This document shows positions 15,861-23,103 of a stretch of DNA of 64,000 bases, in pieces; position 1 is the stretch's first letter; each line of letters begins with the position of its first letter. The position numbers and the translations under genes are program-made. The notes beneath the pieces were generated by a model. That model worked only from the letters and a program-made list of their open reading frames with translations, was not told where the DNA came from and did not search any database. The stretch comes from Ascidiimonas meishanensis (GTDB taxonomy: Bacteria; Bacteroidota; Bacteroidia; Flavobacteriales; Flavobacteriaceae): contig NZ_JBBEXD010000003.1 in NCBI RefSeq assembly GCF_037782385.1, forward strand, positions 124,001 to 188,000, given 5' to 3'.

Positions 15861-16772
15861 TTAATTTCCAATTTTATGATTAACTTGAGATTTTTCTTTT
15901 TTGGTAACCATGTAAACTCCGGTAAAAACTAATATAGCTGCTACAATTTTAACACTATTAAGTGCGTCTGCACCTAAGAATGCTGCAAAAATTATAGTAA
16001 GCAATGGTTGTAAATAGATAAAAGTACCTATGGTAGTAGCGGGAAGCTCTTTTAAAGCAAACAGATTTAGTAAGTAGGTAAGAAAGGTGGTTCCTACCAC
16101 TACAAAAGTCATTTTCCAAATTGCTTCAAATGGTAATTCTTTCCAGTTTACTTCACTAAACTCTCCAATTGTAATTGGAAAGTTGATTACAACCGCAATT
16201 AGAAATAACCACTTCATAAGTGTAAACGTGTGATATTTAGTAGTTAGAGGCCTTACCATAATTAAATAAATACTATAAGATGTGGCATTCACTAAAAAAA
16301 GCATATTACCCAAAGGAATATTGGGTGCATCTTCTCTAATTTCGGCTCCAAATAACACTAGAGTTAATGCTCCTGCAAGCCCTACTAAAACGCCTATAAT
16401 TTTTATAAAAGTAATGCGTTCTTTGATCCAGATTGCCGAAAGTATTAATAAAATAATAGGAGAGATGGTAATGATTACAGCACTATTAATAGGAGTAGAT
16501 AGGCTTAGACCTTTAAAAAAGAATAGCATATTGATTACCATTCCAAAAATTGCACATAAAATAAGCCTTAACCAGTCCTTTTTGGCGATTTTTTCTCTGG
16601 GTCCCCAAAAACTAATAATCAAAAATAAAAGGAATGCTCCTGTAACTCTAAGCAAAATAAAGCCAAAGGGTTTAATAAAAAGGGGCATCACATCTTTGGC
16701 AATTACATGATTTAAGGCATAAATAGCACTAGCACCAAAGGCTGCTAAAATGGCAAGCGTTCTTTTATCCAT
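15861..16772 (-). CDS. EamA/DMT family transporter
   Basis: The protein, 303 residues from the chosen start, is an inner-membrane permease with about ten hydrophobic helices and two EamA repeats. The first repeat begins AAFGASAIYALNHVIAK, and the second contains TFIYLQPLLTIIFA. Relatives export amino acids or other metabolites. I chose the ATG at 16770-16772, which overlaps the ArsC-like stop by 8 bp. A start at 16817 would add 15 basic residues and overlap by 53 bp. A conserved C-terminal lysine tail follows the last helix. The substrate is unknown. Confidence 0.88.
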   Translation of the reverse strand: MDKRTLAILAAFGASAIYALNHVIAKDVMPLFIKPFGFILLRVTGAFLLFLIISFWGPREKIAKKDWLRLILCAIFGMVINMLFFFKGLSLSTPINSAVIITISPIILLILSAIWIKERITFIKIIGVLVGLAGALTLVLFGAEIREDAPNIPLGNMLFLVNATSYSIYLIMVRPLTTKYHTFTLMKWLFLIAVVINFPITIGEFSEVNWKELPFEAIWKMTFVVVGTTFLTYLLNLFALKELPATTIGTFIYLQPLLTIIFAAFLGADALNSVKIVAAILVFTGVYMVTKKEKSQVNHKIGN

Positions 16773-17118
16773 GAATTGCTTTAAAAGCTGCTTCAACATT
16801 TTTTTTACTGTTCCCAATAAATAATTGATTTTCCAGTAAAATAACAGGTCGTTTTAAAAAAGTATAATGCTCAAGAATCAATTCTCTTATAGCTTTTTCA
16901 GAAAGTACTTGATCTTTATAACCTCTTTCTTTATATAATCTGGCTCTCTTACTAAAAAGAGCCTCATAATTTCCAGAAATCTTATACAATTCCGCTAATT
17001 GTGAATCAGTTAATGGATCACTTTTTATGTCTTGCAGTTTAAATTCTGGGGGAAGGTCTAATTCCTTTAAAATACGTTTGCAAGTATCACAAGTATTTAA
17101 ATAATACACTTTTTTCAT
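16765..17118 (-). CDS. ArsC/Spx family thioredoxin-fold protein
   Basis: This 117-residue protein has the ArsC-like fold with an N-terminal CDTC motif at residues 10-13 (LNTCDTCKRIL) and a RPVILLENQLFIG strand with the conserved cis-proline region. It resembles the arsenate reductase family proteins of the YffB/Spx type more than a true arsenate reductase, as no arsenic genes are nearby. It is the first gene of a two-gene minus operon with the EamA transporter. A thiol-redox role is likely, but the exact function is unknown. Confidence 0.85.
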   Translation of the reverse strand: MKKVYYLNTCDTCKRILKELDLPPEFKLQDIKSDPLTDSQLAELYKISGNYEALFSKRARLYKERGYKDQVLSEKAIRELILEHYTFLKRPVILLENQLFIGNSKKNVEAAFKAIHG

Positions 17119-17137
17119 TTGATAAATGATGCTTTAA

Positions 17138-17154
17138 GTGCTGCAAAATTGAGA
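17138..17154 (-). promoter_or_regulatory. Promoter element upstream of the ArsC-like gene
   Basis: The minus strand reads TCTCAATTTTGCAGCAC, in which CAATTTTG is one mismatch from TAnnTTTG. It ends about 20 bp before the start codon. The identical 17 bases occur at the same distance upstream of the Oar-like receptor gene (44137-44153). Confidence 0.45.
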
Positions 17155-17243
17155 ATAAATATGCAAAGCACCACACTGATTTTTAAAGAATAAAAAAATT
17201 ATATAAGTAATGTAAGAAAAATGTATTTTTATAAAAAAATAAA

Positions 17244-17720
17244 ATGTCAGAATCAGTAAATGAGTTACTTAATACCTCTTTAGCAAACAGAGAAATACTT
17301 TCTAAGTATCTGGATGAATTTACGTTAGTAAATCTATTTAAAATTCCAGAGGGTTATAATAACAATATCATATGGCAAATTGGTCATATGATTGGTGTTC
17401 AACAACAATTGGTTTATGGTTTATCTGGATTATCCTTAATGGTAAATGAGGATTTTATGAAGCGCTATGGAAGAGGGAGTGTTCCTGAAGAAATTATTGA
17501 CGAGAATGCGGTAGATGAAATAAAATCTTTATTAATGGTAACGCTCATGAAAACCAAAGAAGATTTGTCAAAAAATATGTTTAAGAACTATAAACCTTTT
17601 AATACCGCAATAGGAATGGAGCTTAAGAACGTAGAAGATGCAATAAAATTTAATAACTTTCATGATAAAATTCATTTAGAGAGAATTCAAGCTTTGGTTG
17701 GAGCTATTGAATCTTCATAA
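17244..17720 (+). CDS. DinB superfamily protein
   Basis: This 158-residue four-helix protein belongs to the DinB superfamily. The first metal-type histidine is in IIWQIGHMIG near residue 47, and the third-helix element is FNNFHDKIHLERIQ near the C-terminus. It is not closely related to the other DinB protein at 6941-7384. Its function is unknown. The last 17 bases overlap the 3' end of the convergent DUF3298 gene. Confidence 0.85.
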   Translation: MSESVNELLNTSLANREILSKYLDEFTLVNLFKIPEGYNNNIIWQIGHMIGVQQQLVYGLSGLSLMVNEDFMKRYGRGSVPEEIIDENAVDEIKSLLMVTLMKTKEDLSKNMFKNYKPFNTAIGMELKNVEDAIKFNNFHDKIHLERIQALVGAIESS

Positions 17721-18435
17721 GCGGTTTTACTTCATCAATAGGAATTTCTACTATAATCTGTCCATGTGCATAAGAAGCAATCTCGTATTGATTATAAATC
17801 AATACGATTTCTCCTTCTTGAAATCCAATATTTTCAGCAAGTTCAAAAACTTCATTTTCAAACATGAATCCAGTGCTATTAATTACTGCGGTCTCTGGGA
17901 TTCCTTCTTGTACTCTGAATTTTTTCTCGGCAATTTTTTTAAAGGCATCTAAGTCTTTAAAAATATCTTCAATTCCTATGAGTTGTCCTGTTTTGGCCTC
18001 AAATAAGAGAAAACTATTTGAATTATAACCATGAGCCCCTCCTGTAAATATATACGCAGCAATTTCTACACAAATAAGATCGGAAGTCTGATAAGTAACC
18101 TCTCCATCAGCTGTAAACTCCCAATCTGGAGACTCCCCAAACTCATTTTTTAGTGTTTGAAACGAATTTTTGAAGTCGTTAATTGCTGCTTCTAAGTTTT
18201 CTGGATCTTCTTTTTCAGAGAAACTTAATAATTCAATGAGCATTCCATCAATAGCAGTATTTATTTGGTTACTGATATCTGAAACAGGAAAAGCCTTCGG
18301 AATATTTAAGGAAACCATAGCACAAGAAGAGCATTCTTTAGCGGTAATCTCAAAGGTGTTAAATGTGATTTTTTCATCTTTACTGCAACCAATTATAAAG
18401 ACCGTAACAATAAAATAAAGACTCCAGTTTTTCAT
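17704..18435 (-). CDS. DUF4163/DUF3298 (RsiV-like) lipoprotein
   Basis: The 243-residue protein has a lipoprotein signal (VFIIGC, Cys17). It is followed by a DUF4163-like N-terminal region and a DUF3298 domain containing the typical YIFTGGAHGYNS stretch near residue 130 and LIGIEDIF. RsiV in Bacillus, a lysozyme-binding anti-sigma factor, has the same extracellular domain, but no membrane-anchored sigma-binding part is present here. It is probably anchored in the periplasm or outer membrane, with function unknown. Confidence 0.85.
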   Translation of the reverse strand: MKNWSLYFIVTVFIIGCSKDEKITFNTFEITAKECSSCAMVSLNIPKAFPVSDISNQINTAIDGMLIELLSFSEKEDPENLEAAINDFKNSFQTLKNEFGESPDWEFTADGEVTYQTSDLICVEIAAYIFTGGAHGYNSNSFLLFEAKTGQLIGIEDIFKDLDAFKKIAEKKFRVQEGIPETAVINSTGFMFENEVFELAENIGFQEGEIVLIYNQYEIASYAHGQIIVEIPIDEVKPLMKIQ

Positions 18436-18476
18436 GAAAATTATTCTTAAGAATATTTATAAAGATAATAGCTGCA

Positions 18477-18507
18477 TTGAAATCCCCAAAAGGAAATAAT
18501 ACATTTG
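18477..18507 (+). promoter_or_regulatory. Promoter of the cystathionine gamma-synthase gene
   Basis: TTG at 18477-18479 and TACATTTG at 18500-18507 are separated by 20 bp, the full Bacteroidetes consensus. It predicts a start near 18514 and a leader of about 70 nt. Confidence 0.75.
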
Positions 18508-18529
18508 TAAAAATTTACGAATCGAATAA

Positions 18530-18553
18530 AGGTTCTTAACAGTAAGAAGACCT
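18530..18553 (+). promoter_or_regulatory. Leader hairpin of the cystathionine gamma-synthase mRNA
   Basis: AGGTTCTTA (18530-18538) pairs with TAAGA (18543-18547) and ACCT (18550-18553) around a 4-base loop, with a 2-base bulge. It lies within the predicted leader, shortly after the promoter. It does not match a riboswitch class I know. Confidence 0.35.
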
Positions 18554-18585
18554 ATACAAGATAAAGTTTAAAATAAAACTCAAGG

Positions 18586-19728
18586 ATGAAATTTAATACA
18601 AAAACAATCCATGGAGGGCAAGAGCACGACAAGGCTTACGGAGCTGTCATGCCACCCATCTATCAAACATCTACCTATGCACAAACTACGCCTGGAGGAC
18701 ACAAAGGATATGAATATTCCAGAACACACAATCCTACACGGAATGCTCTGGAAAGTTGTTTGGCAAGTATTGAAAATGGAACTTACGGATTAGCTTTTGG
18801 GAGTGGTCTTGCAGCCATTGATGCTGTTATTAAGCTTTTAAAACCTGGCGATGAGGTTATTTCTACCAATGATCTTTATGGAGGTTCTTATAGATTGTTC
18901 ACAAAAATATTTCAAGACTTTGGTATTAAATTCCATTTTGTTGGAATGGAGAATGCTTCTACTATTGAAAGCTATATTAGTGAACATACAAAACTTATTT
19001 GGGCAGAGACTCCTACCAATCCAATGATGAATGTAATTGATATTGAAGCGTTAAGCAAGCTAGCCAAAAAGCATCAAATAATATTTGCGGTAGATAATAC
19101 TTTTGCCACTCCTTATTTACAACAACCATTAGACTTAGGTGCAGATATTGTAATGCATTCCGCTACTAAGTATCTAGGAGGGCATAGTGATGTGGTAATG
19201 GGCGCATTAGTTGTAAAAGATGAAAAATTAGCAGAAAAACTTTATTTTATTCAAAATGCAAGTGGTGCCATCTGCGGTCCTATGGATAGTTTTCTGGTTT
19301 TAAGAGGTATTAAAACATTACATATAAGAATGCAACGCCATTGTGAAAATGGAAGAGCGATTGCAGAATTTCTTGCTTCAAACCCTAAAATAGAAAAAGT
19401 ATATTGGCCGGGTTTTGAAGACCATCCCAATCATGATATAGCAAAAAAGCAGATGCGAGATTTTGGAGGGATGATCTCCTTTGTGCCAAAAGGGAGTAGT
19501 TATAAAGATGCTATTAAAATTGTAGAGAACCTACAAGTATTTACATTGGCAGAATCTTTAGGTGGGGTTGAATCTTTAGCAGGTCATCCAGCAAGCATGA
19601 CCCATGCAAGTATCCCCAAAGAAGAACGAGAAAAATCTGGTATAGTTGATTCGTTAATTAGACTAAGCGTGGGAATTGAAGACGTAGAAGATCTAATAGA
19701 AGATCTTAAGAATGCCATTGGTTTGTAA
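18586..19728 (+). CDS. metB: Trans-sulfuration PLP enzyme, cystathionine gamma-synthase type
   Basis: The 380-residue cytosolic enzyme belongs to the Cys/Met metabolism PLP family. The opening TIHGGQEHDKAYGAVMPPIY, the cofactor-binding lysine K195 in HSATKYLGGHSD, and SLGGVESLAGHP near the C-terminus are diagnostic. Sequence alone does not separate cystathionine gamma-synthase (O-acyl-homoserine plus cysteine) from cystathionine gamma-lyase, since both share this fold. The call rests on similarity to metB-type Bacteroidetes proteins. It has its own strong promoter and a structured leader. Confidence 0.88.
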   Translation: MKFNTKTIHGGQEHDKAYGAVMPPIYQTSTYAQTTPGGHKGYEYSRTHNPTRNALESCLASIENGTYGLAFGSGLAAIDAVIKLLKPGDEVISTNDLYGGSYRLFTKIFQDFGIKFHFVGMENASTIESYISEHTKLIWAETPTNPMMNVIDIEALSKLAKKHQIIFAVDNTFATPYLQQPLDLGADIVMHSATKYLGGHSDVVMGALVVKDEKLAEKLYFIQNASGAICGPMDSFLVLRGIKTLHIRMQRHCENGRAIAEFLASNPKIEKVYWPGFEDHPNHDIAKKQMRDFGGMISFVPKGSSYKDAIKIVENLQVFTLAESLGGVESLAGHPASMTHASIPKEEREKSGIVDSLIRLSVGIEDVEDLIEDLKNAIGL

Positions 19729-19893
19729 AATAGAGAAGAACAACATCAAAATATAAAATCCGTCACAGAAAAACAGTTTTTTTAGGGTTACTAACCATAC
19801 TTTTTATTATTCATTTTAAACAAATATATGAAGGTTGAAAACGATAAAAGCACCTTATAAAAAGAATTAGGAAATTTGGAAAGAGACCTAGAA

Positions 19894-20670
19894 TTATTCC
19901 AAGTAAAAGATATATGCTAAATTGATTGAAAACATCCAATCATTTGCTTTGTTTTCTGGATATAAATTTTCATCTGGATTCAATCCATCTACCCAATTTG
20001 AAAAGAAAAATTGCCATCTTAAACTAAGAGAGAGATCTTCGAAAGGGGAAATTTTATAACGGGTACCCATTGTGCCAATCAGTGCAAATGTAGAGCCTGC
20101 ATCATTGCTAAATGCATCTTGATACTTCACTGGAGTTATTGCGGGATCTCCTAAAACACCTAATGTTGAGGATGCTTTTGGAGTGTAAAGACTATAATTA
20201 ATACCTAAACCTATACTAGGAGCAAACTTTGGACCTCCACTTTCAAAAGCTCTAATACTTAATAAATGATATTCAAGATTAGTTCCAACACTAAAAACAC
20301 TACTCTCACCTCTCATACCTCGTAGTTGTTGAGCTGTTAAAGTTGTTCTACTTGGATCTACATATTCTCCATAGTGTTGAAGATTCACTTTAGTGTATAA
20401 AATTTCATTTCTTATTTTAAAATGGTCTTCAAAAAATGGAATATTAACACCACTGTATCCTCCGGAAGTAGAGAAATTCATATAATGAAGGAGTCCAATT
20501 CCAAAACCAACGTTTCCAAAATTTGTTCCGCTATCATTCCGCTCGCCATAGTCAGAATACATGGCTACAGGACCTGCAAAAGCACCTATCTCGTTAGAAA
20601 AAAGTTGAGCTTTGCCAATGTTGGCAACAAGTAAGAAAATAAAGATAAAAAATGTTTTTTTCAGTGACAT
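19894..20670 (-). CDS. THC0290_0291-type outer membrane beta-barrel protein
   Basis: The 258-residue protein has a signal peptide ending near AQ at residue 22. The motif ETxxGPVxxYSDYGERND near residue 28 is typical of a Flavobacteria-specific family known by the locus name THC0290_0291. The rest consists of alternating aromatic-rich strands ending in an aromatic-rich NLAYIFYLE, consistent with a small outer-membrane beta barrel. Its function is unknown. A well-placed promoter lies upstream (20701-20732). Confidence 0.78.
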   Translation of the reverse strand: MSLKKTFFIFIFLLVANIGKAQLFSNEIGAFAGPVAMYSDYGERNDSGTNFGNVGFGIGLLHYMNFSTSGGYSGVNIPFFEDHFKIRNEILYTKVNLQHYGEYVDPSRTTLTAQQLRGMRGESSVFSVGTNLEYHLLSIRAFESGGPKFAPSIGLGINYSLYTPKASSTLGVLGDPAITPVKYQDAFSNDAGSTFALIGTMGTRYKISPFEDLSLSLRWQFFFSNWVDGLNPDENLYPENKANDWMFSINLAYIFYLE

Positions 20671-20700
20671 AGGTCATTAATTGGGGCTACACCGCATAAG

Positions 20701-20732
20701 CAAATATATGCAAAAACTTAAACAAGCAAAAA
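20701..20732 (-). promoter_or_regulatory. Promoter of the THC0290-type gene
   Basis: The minus strand reads TTTTTG (20727-20732), 18 bp, then TATATTTG (20701-20708), a full match to the Bacteroidetes consensus. It lies about 30 bp upstream of the ATG at 20670. Confidence 0.7.
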
Positions 20733-20857
20733 CTAATCGCTTGCTAAAAAATAGTTTGAAGCAATTATGCTTTACATAGAACGTAACATCTATATCTTTT
20801 GGTATAAAAAAATATTATGAAATTGAAAAAATTACATACTTGTTTTTGCATAAAACG

Positions 20858-20865
20858 TATATTTG
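20858..20865 (+). promoter_or_regulatory. Promoter -7 box for gdhA
   Basis: TATATTTG matches TAnnTTTG and lies 48 bp before the ATG at 20914. A TTG with a short 15-bp spacer is at 20840-20842. A TTG codon at 20863 opens the reading frame earlier but overlaps this box, so it is not used as the start. Confidence 0.55.
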
Positions 20866-20913
20866 TTTGAGATTTTTAAAAATAATTCAATCACTCTATT
20901 TTTAAACCCAATT

Positions 20914-22254
20914 ATGGAAGATAAAATTAACGGATTTCTGGAACTCGTAATGTCCAGAAACCAGCACGAGCCAGAATTTCTTCAGGCGGTAAGGGAGGTA
21001 GCAGAAACCGTAATTCCTTATATTGTTGAAAATGATATATACCACGGTAATAATGTTTTATTGCGAATGGTAGAGCCTGAAAGGGTATTGATGTTTCGGG
21101 TTGCCTGGGTAGATGATTCTGGTGAAATTCAAGTAAACAGAGGTTTTAGAATTGAAATGAATTCTGCAATTGGTCCTTACAAAGGTGGATTGCGTTTTCA
21201 TCCATCAGTGAACTTAAGTATTCTTAAATTTCTGGCGTTTGAGCAGGTGTTTAAGAACAGTCTAACTACGCTTCCAATGGGTGGTGGCAAAGGGGGCTCT
21301 GATTTTGATCCTAAAGGAAAATCTGACGACGAAGTAATGCGTTTTTGTCAAAGTTTTATGTCTGAATTGTTTAGACATATTGGTCCTAACACAGATATAC
21401 CCGCGGGAGATATTGGTGTTGGAAGCAGAGAGATTGGATATATGTTTGGACAGTATAAAAGACTTAGAAATGAGTTTACCGGTGTACTCACGGGTAAAGG
21501 AATTTCTTGGGGAGGATCTTTAATTAGACCCGAAGCGACAGGTTATGGTAACGTTTACTTTGCGAATAACATGCTCGCTGTGGGCAACGATAGTATGGCA
21601 GACAAAAAGGTGATTATCTCAGGTTCTGGAAATGTGGCACAATATGCAGCAGAAAAAACGATTCATTTAGGAGGTAAGGTGTTAACGTTATCAGATTCTG
21701 GCGGATATATTTATGATAAAGATGGGATTGATGAGGAAAAGCTTGCTCATGTAATGTATATTAAAAATGAGAAACGAGGTAGAATCTCTGAATTTGTAGA
21801 AAAATATCCAGACGTCACCTATGTAGAAGGAAAAGCACCATGGGAAGTGCCTTGTGACATTGCTTTGCCATGTGCAACCCAAAACGAATTAAACGGGGAT
21901 GATGCTAAGATGCTTTTAGCAAATAATTGTATGTGTGTAAGTGAAGGTGCCAATATGCCTTGTACGCCAGAAGCAGTTGAAGCATTCCACAAAGCTAAAA
22001 TTTTGTTTGCTCCTGGTAAAGCATCTAATGCAGGTGGTGTAGCTGTTTCTGGATTAGAAATGGCGCAGAATTCTTTACGCTATAGCTGGACAAGAGAAGA
22101 GGTAGATGAAAGACTTAAAGAAATTATGAAGAACATCCACAAATCTTGTTTACAATACGGGAATGACAATGGGTATGTTAATTATGTAAAAGGTGCAAAC
22201 ATAGCAGGTTTTGTAAAAGTAGCAGATGCAATGCTTGCGCAAGGTGTAGTATAA
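20914..22254 (+). CDS. gdhA: NADP-type glutamate dehydrogenase
   Basis: The 446-residue enzyme interconverts 2-oxoglutarate plus ammonia and glutamate. The start MEDKINGFLELVMSRN and the length match Escherichia coli GdhA (447 residues). The substrate lysines lie in IGPYKGGLRFHPS and LPMGGGKGGSDFDPKG. The NADP-binding region is GSGNVAQYAAEKT. I use the ATG at 20914; a longer frame beginning with TTG at 20863 would run through the promoter. A strong terminator follows 27 bp after the stop, so it is a single-gene unit for ammonia assimilation. Confidence 0.96.
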   Translation: MEDKINGFLELVMSRNQHEPEFLQAVREVAETVIPYIVENDIYHGNNVLLRMVEPERVLMFRVAWVDDSGEIQVNRGFRIEMNSAIGPYKGGLRFHPSVNLSILKFLAFEQVFKNSLTTLPMGGGKGGSDFDPKGKSDDEVMRFCQSFMSELFRHIGPNTDIPAGDIGVGSREIGYMFGQYKRLRNEFTGVLTGKGISWGGSLIRPEATGYGNVYFANNMLAVGNDSMADKKVIISGSGNVAQYAAEKTIHLGGKVLTLSDSGGYIYDKDGIDEEKLAHVMYIKNEKRGRISEFVEKYPDVTYVEGKAPWEVPCDIALPCATQNELNGDDAKMLLANNCMCVSEGANMPCTPEAVEAFHKAKILFAPGKASNAGGVAVSGLEMAQNSLRYSWTREEVDERLKEIMKNIHKSCLQYGNDNGYVNYVKGANIAGFVKVADAMLAQGVV

Positions 22255-22280
22255 TCTGTTTAAATAAGTGTTAATAGGAG

Positions 22281-22305
22281 CCTCCTGTGTTTACAGGAGG
22301 TTTTT
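22281..22305 (+). terminator. Intrinsic terminator of gdhA
   Basis: CCTCCTGT (22281-22288) pairs perfectly with ACAGGAGG (22293-22300) around GTTT, followed by five T, 27 bp after the gdhA stop. Confidence 0.9.
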
Positions 22306-22331
22306 CTTTTCAAAAAAGTATTTGATTAACG

Positions 22332-22339
22332 TACCTTTG
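22332..22339 (+). promoter_or_regulatory. Promoter -7 box for recO
   Basis: TACCTTTG matches TAnnTTTG and lies 44 bp before the recO start. No TTG at a normal -33 distance is seen. Confidence 0.45.
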
Positions 22340-22382
22340 AATGGTTATTCAAATTAAATATAAAAAACACCTGTAATTAAAG

Positions 22383-23099
22383 ATGATTGTGGTTACCAAG
22401 GCAATTGTTATATCAGTTATTAAGTATGGAGATTCAAGCTTAATTGTCAAATGCCTTACCGCTGCTGCCGGAATGAAGTCTTATTTATTAAAGGGAGTTC
22501 GAAACGCAAAAAAGGGGAAGTTAAAAGTGGGGTATTTTCAACCATTAACGCAGCTGGAAATTATAGCCAATCATAAAGACAAAGGTACTCTAGATACTAT
22601 TAGAGATGTCAAAGTAAGCTATCCATATCAAAGCTTGCATATAGATGTAAGAAAAAATGCGATTGCGTTTTTTTTAGCAGAAGTGCTTTCTCTTTCCATT
22701 TATGAAGAAGAGGACACCCAAATGATGTTTCGTTTTATTGAATCAGCTTTGCAATGGTTAGATGTTCATAATGAGGTTTCCAATTTTCACATTGCCTTTT
22801 TATTAATGCTAACCAGATATCTAGGATTTTATCCAGATGATTCTCATAAAGAACTTCCCTTTTTTGATCTGGAGGAAGGGGCCTTTACTGCTAATGCAAC
22901 CTCTACGGCAATTACAGATGAGAACTTAGAGTGTTTTAAATCCTTTTTAGGAATAGTTTTTGATGATATTCCTTTAATCAAATTGAGCAGAGCTAGACGT
23001 AGAGAGCTAGTTAAAATTTTGATTACTTATTTTGAATTACATTTACAGGGTTTTAGAAAACCCAAATCGATGGTTGTGTTAAATGAAGTTTTTAATTAA
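22383..23099 (+). CDS. recO: DNA repair protein RecO
   Basis: The 238-residue protein works in the RecFOR pathway, loading RecA on single-strand gaps. It opens VVTKAIVISVIKYGDSSLIVKCLT, the OB-fold strands of RecO, and continues with the conserved RGVRNAKKGK-like loop and a helical C-terminal domain. The zinc-finger cysteines seen in some RecO proteins are absent, which is common in this phylum. It ends 4 bp before the TonB receptor gene, so the two may share a transcript. Confidence 0.93.
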   Translation: MIVVTKAIVISVIKYGDSSLIVKCLTAAAGMKSYLLKGVRNAKKGKLKVGYFQPLTQLEIIANHKDKGTLDTIRDVKVSYPYQSLHIDVRKNAIAFFLAEVLSLSIYEEEDTQMMFRFIESALQWLDVHNEVSNFHIAFLLMLTRYLGFYPDDSHKELPFFDLEEGAFTANATSTAITDENLECFKSFLGIVFDDIPLIKLSRARRRELVKILITYFELHLQGFRKPKSMVVLNEVFN

Positions 23100-23103
23100 A
23101 ACA

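Noticed and set aside
16282..16710. A 142-codon plus-strand frame inside the EamA gene
   Set aside because: It is antisense to clear transmembrane helices of EamA repeats and shows no family of its own.
16773..16817. Earlier ATG of the EamA gene
   Set aside because: It would overlap the ArsC-like gene by 53 bp and add a basic segment not needed for the first helix; the ATG at 16772 leaves an 8-bp overlap.
18511..18524. The 14-base word AAATTTACGAATCG shared with 57607-57620
   Set aside because: Both are intergenic, but 14 AT-rich bases can recur by chance in 64 kb, and the positions relative to the genes differ. No regulator link is visible.
19729..19893. A possible terminator after the cystathionine gamma-synthase gene
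   Set aside because: A T-run (TTTTTTT near 19778) exists, but I could not find a convincing stem directly before it.
20863..20913. Earlier TTG start of gdhA
   Set aside because: It overlaps the -7 promoter box, and the family N-terminus begins at the ATG at 20914.
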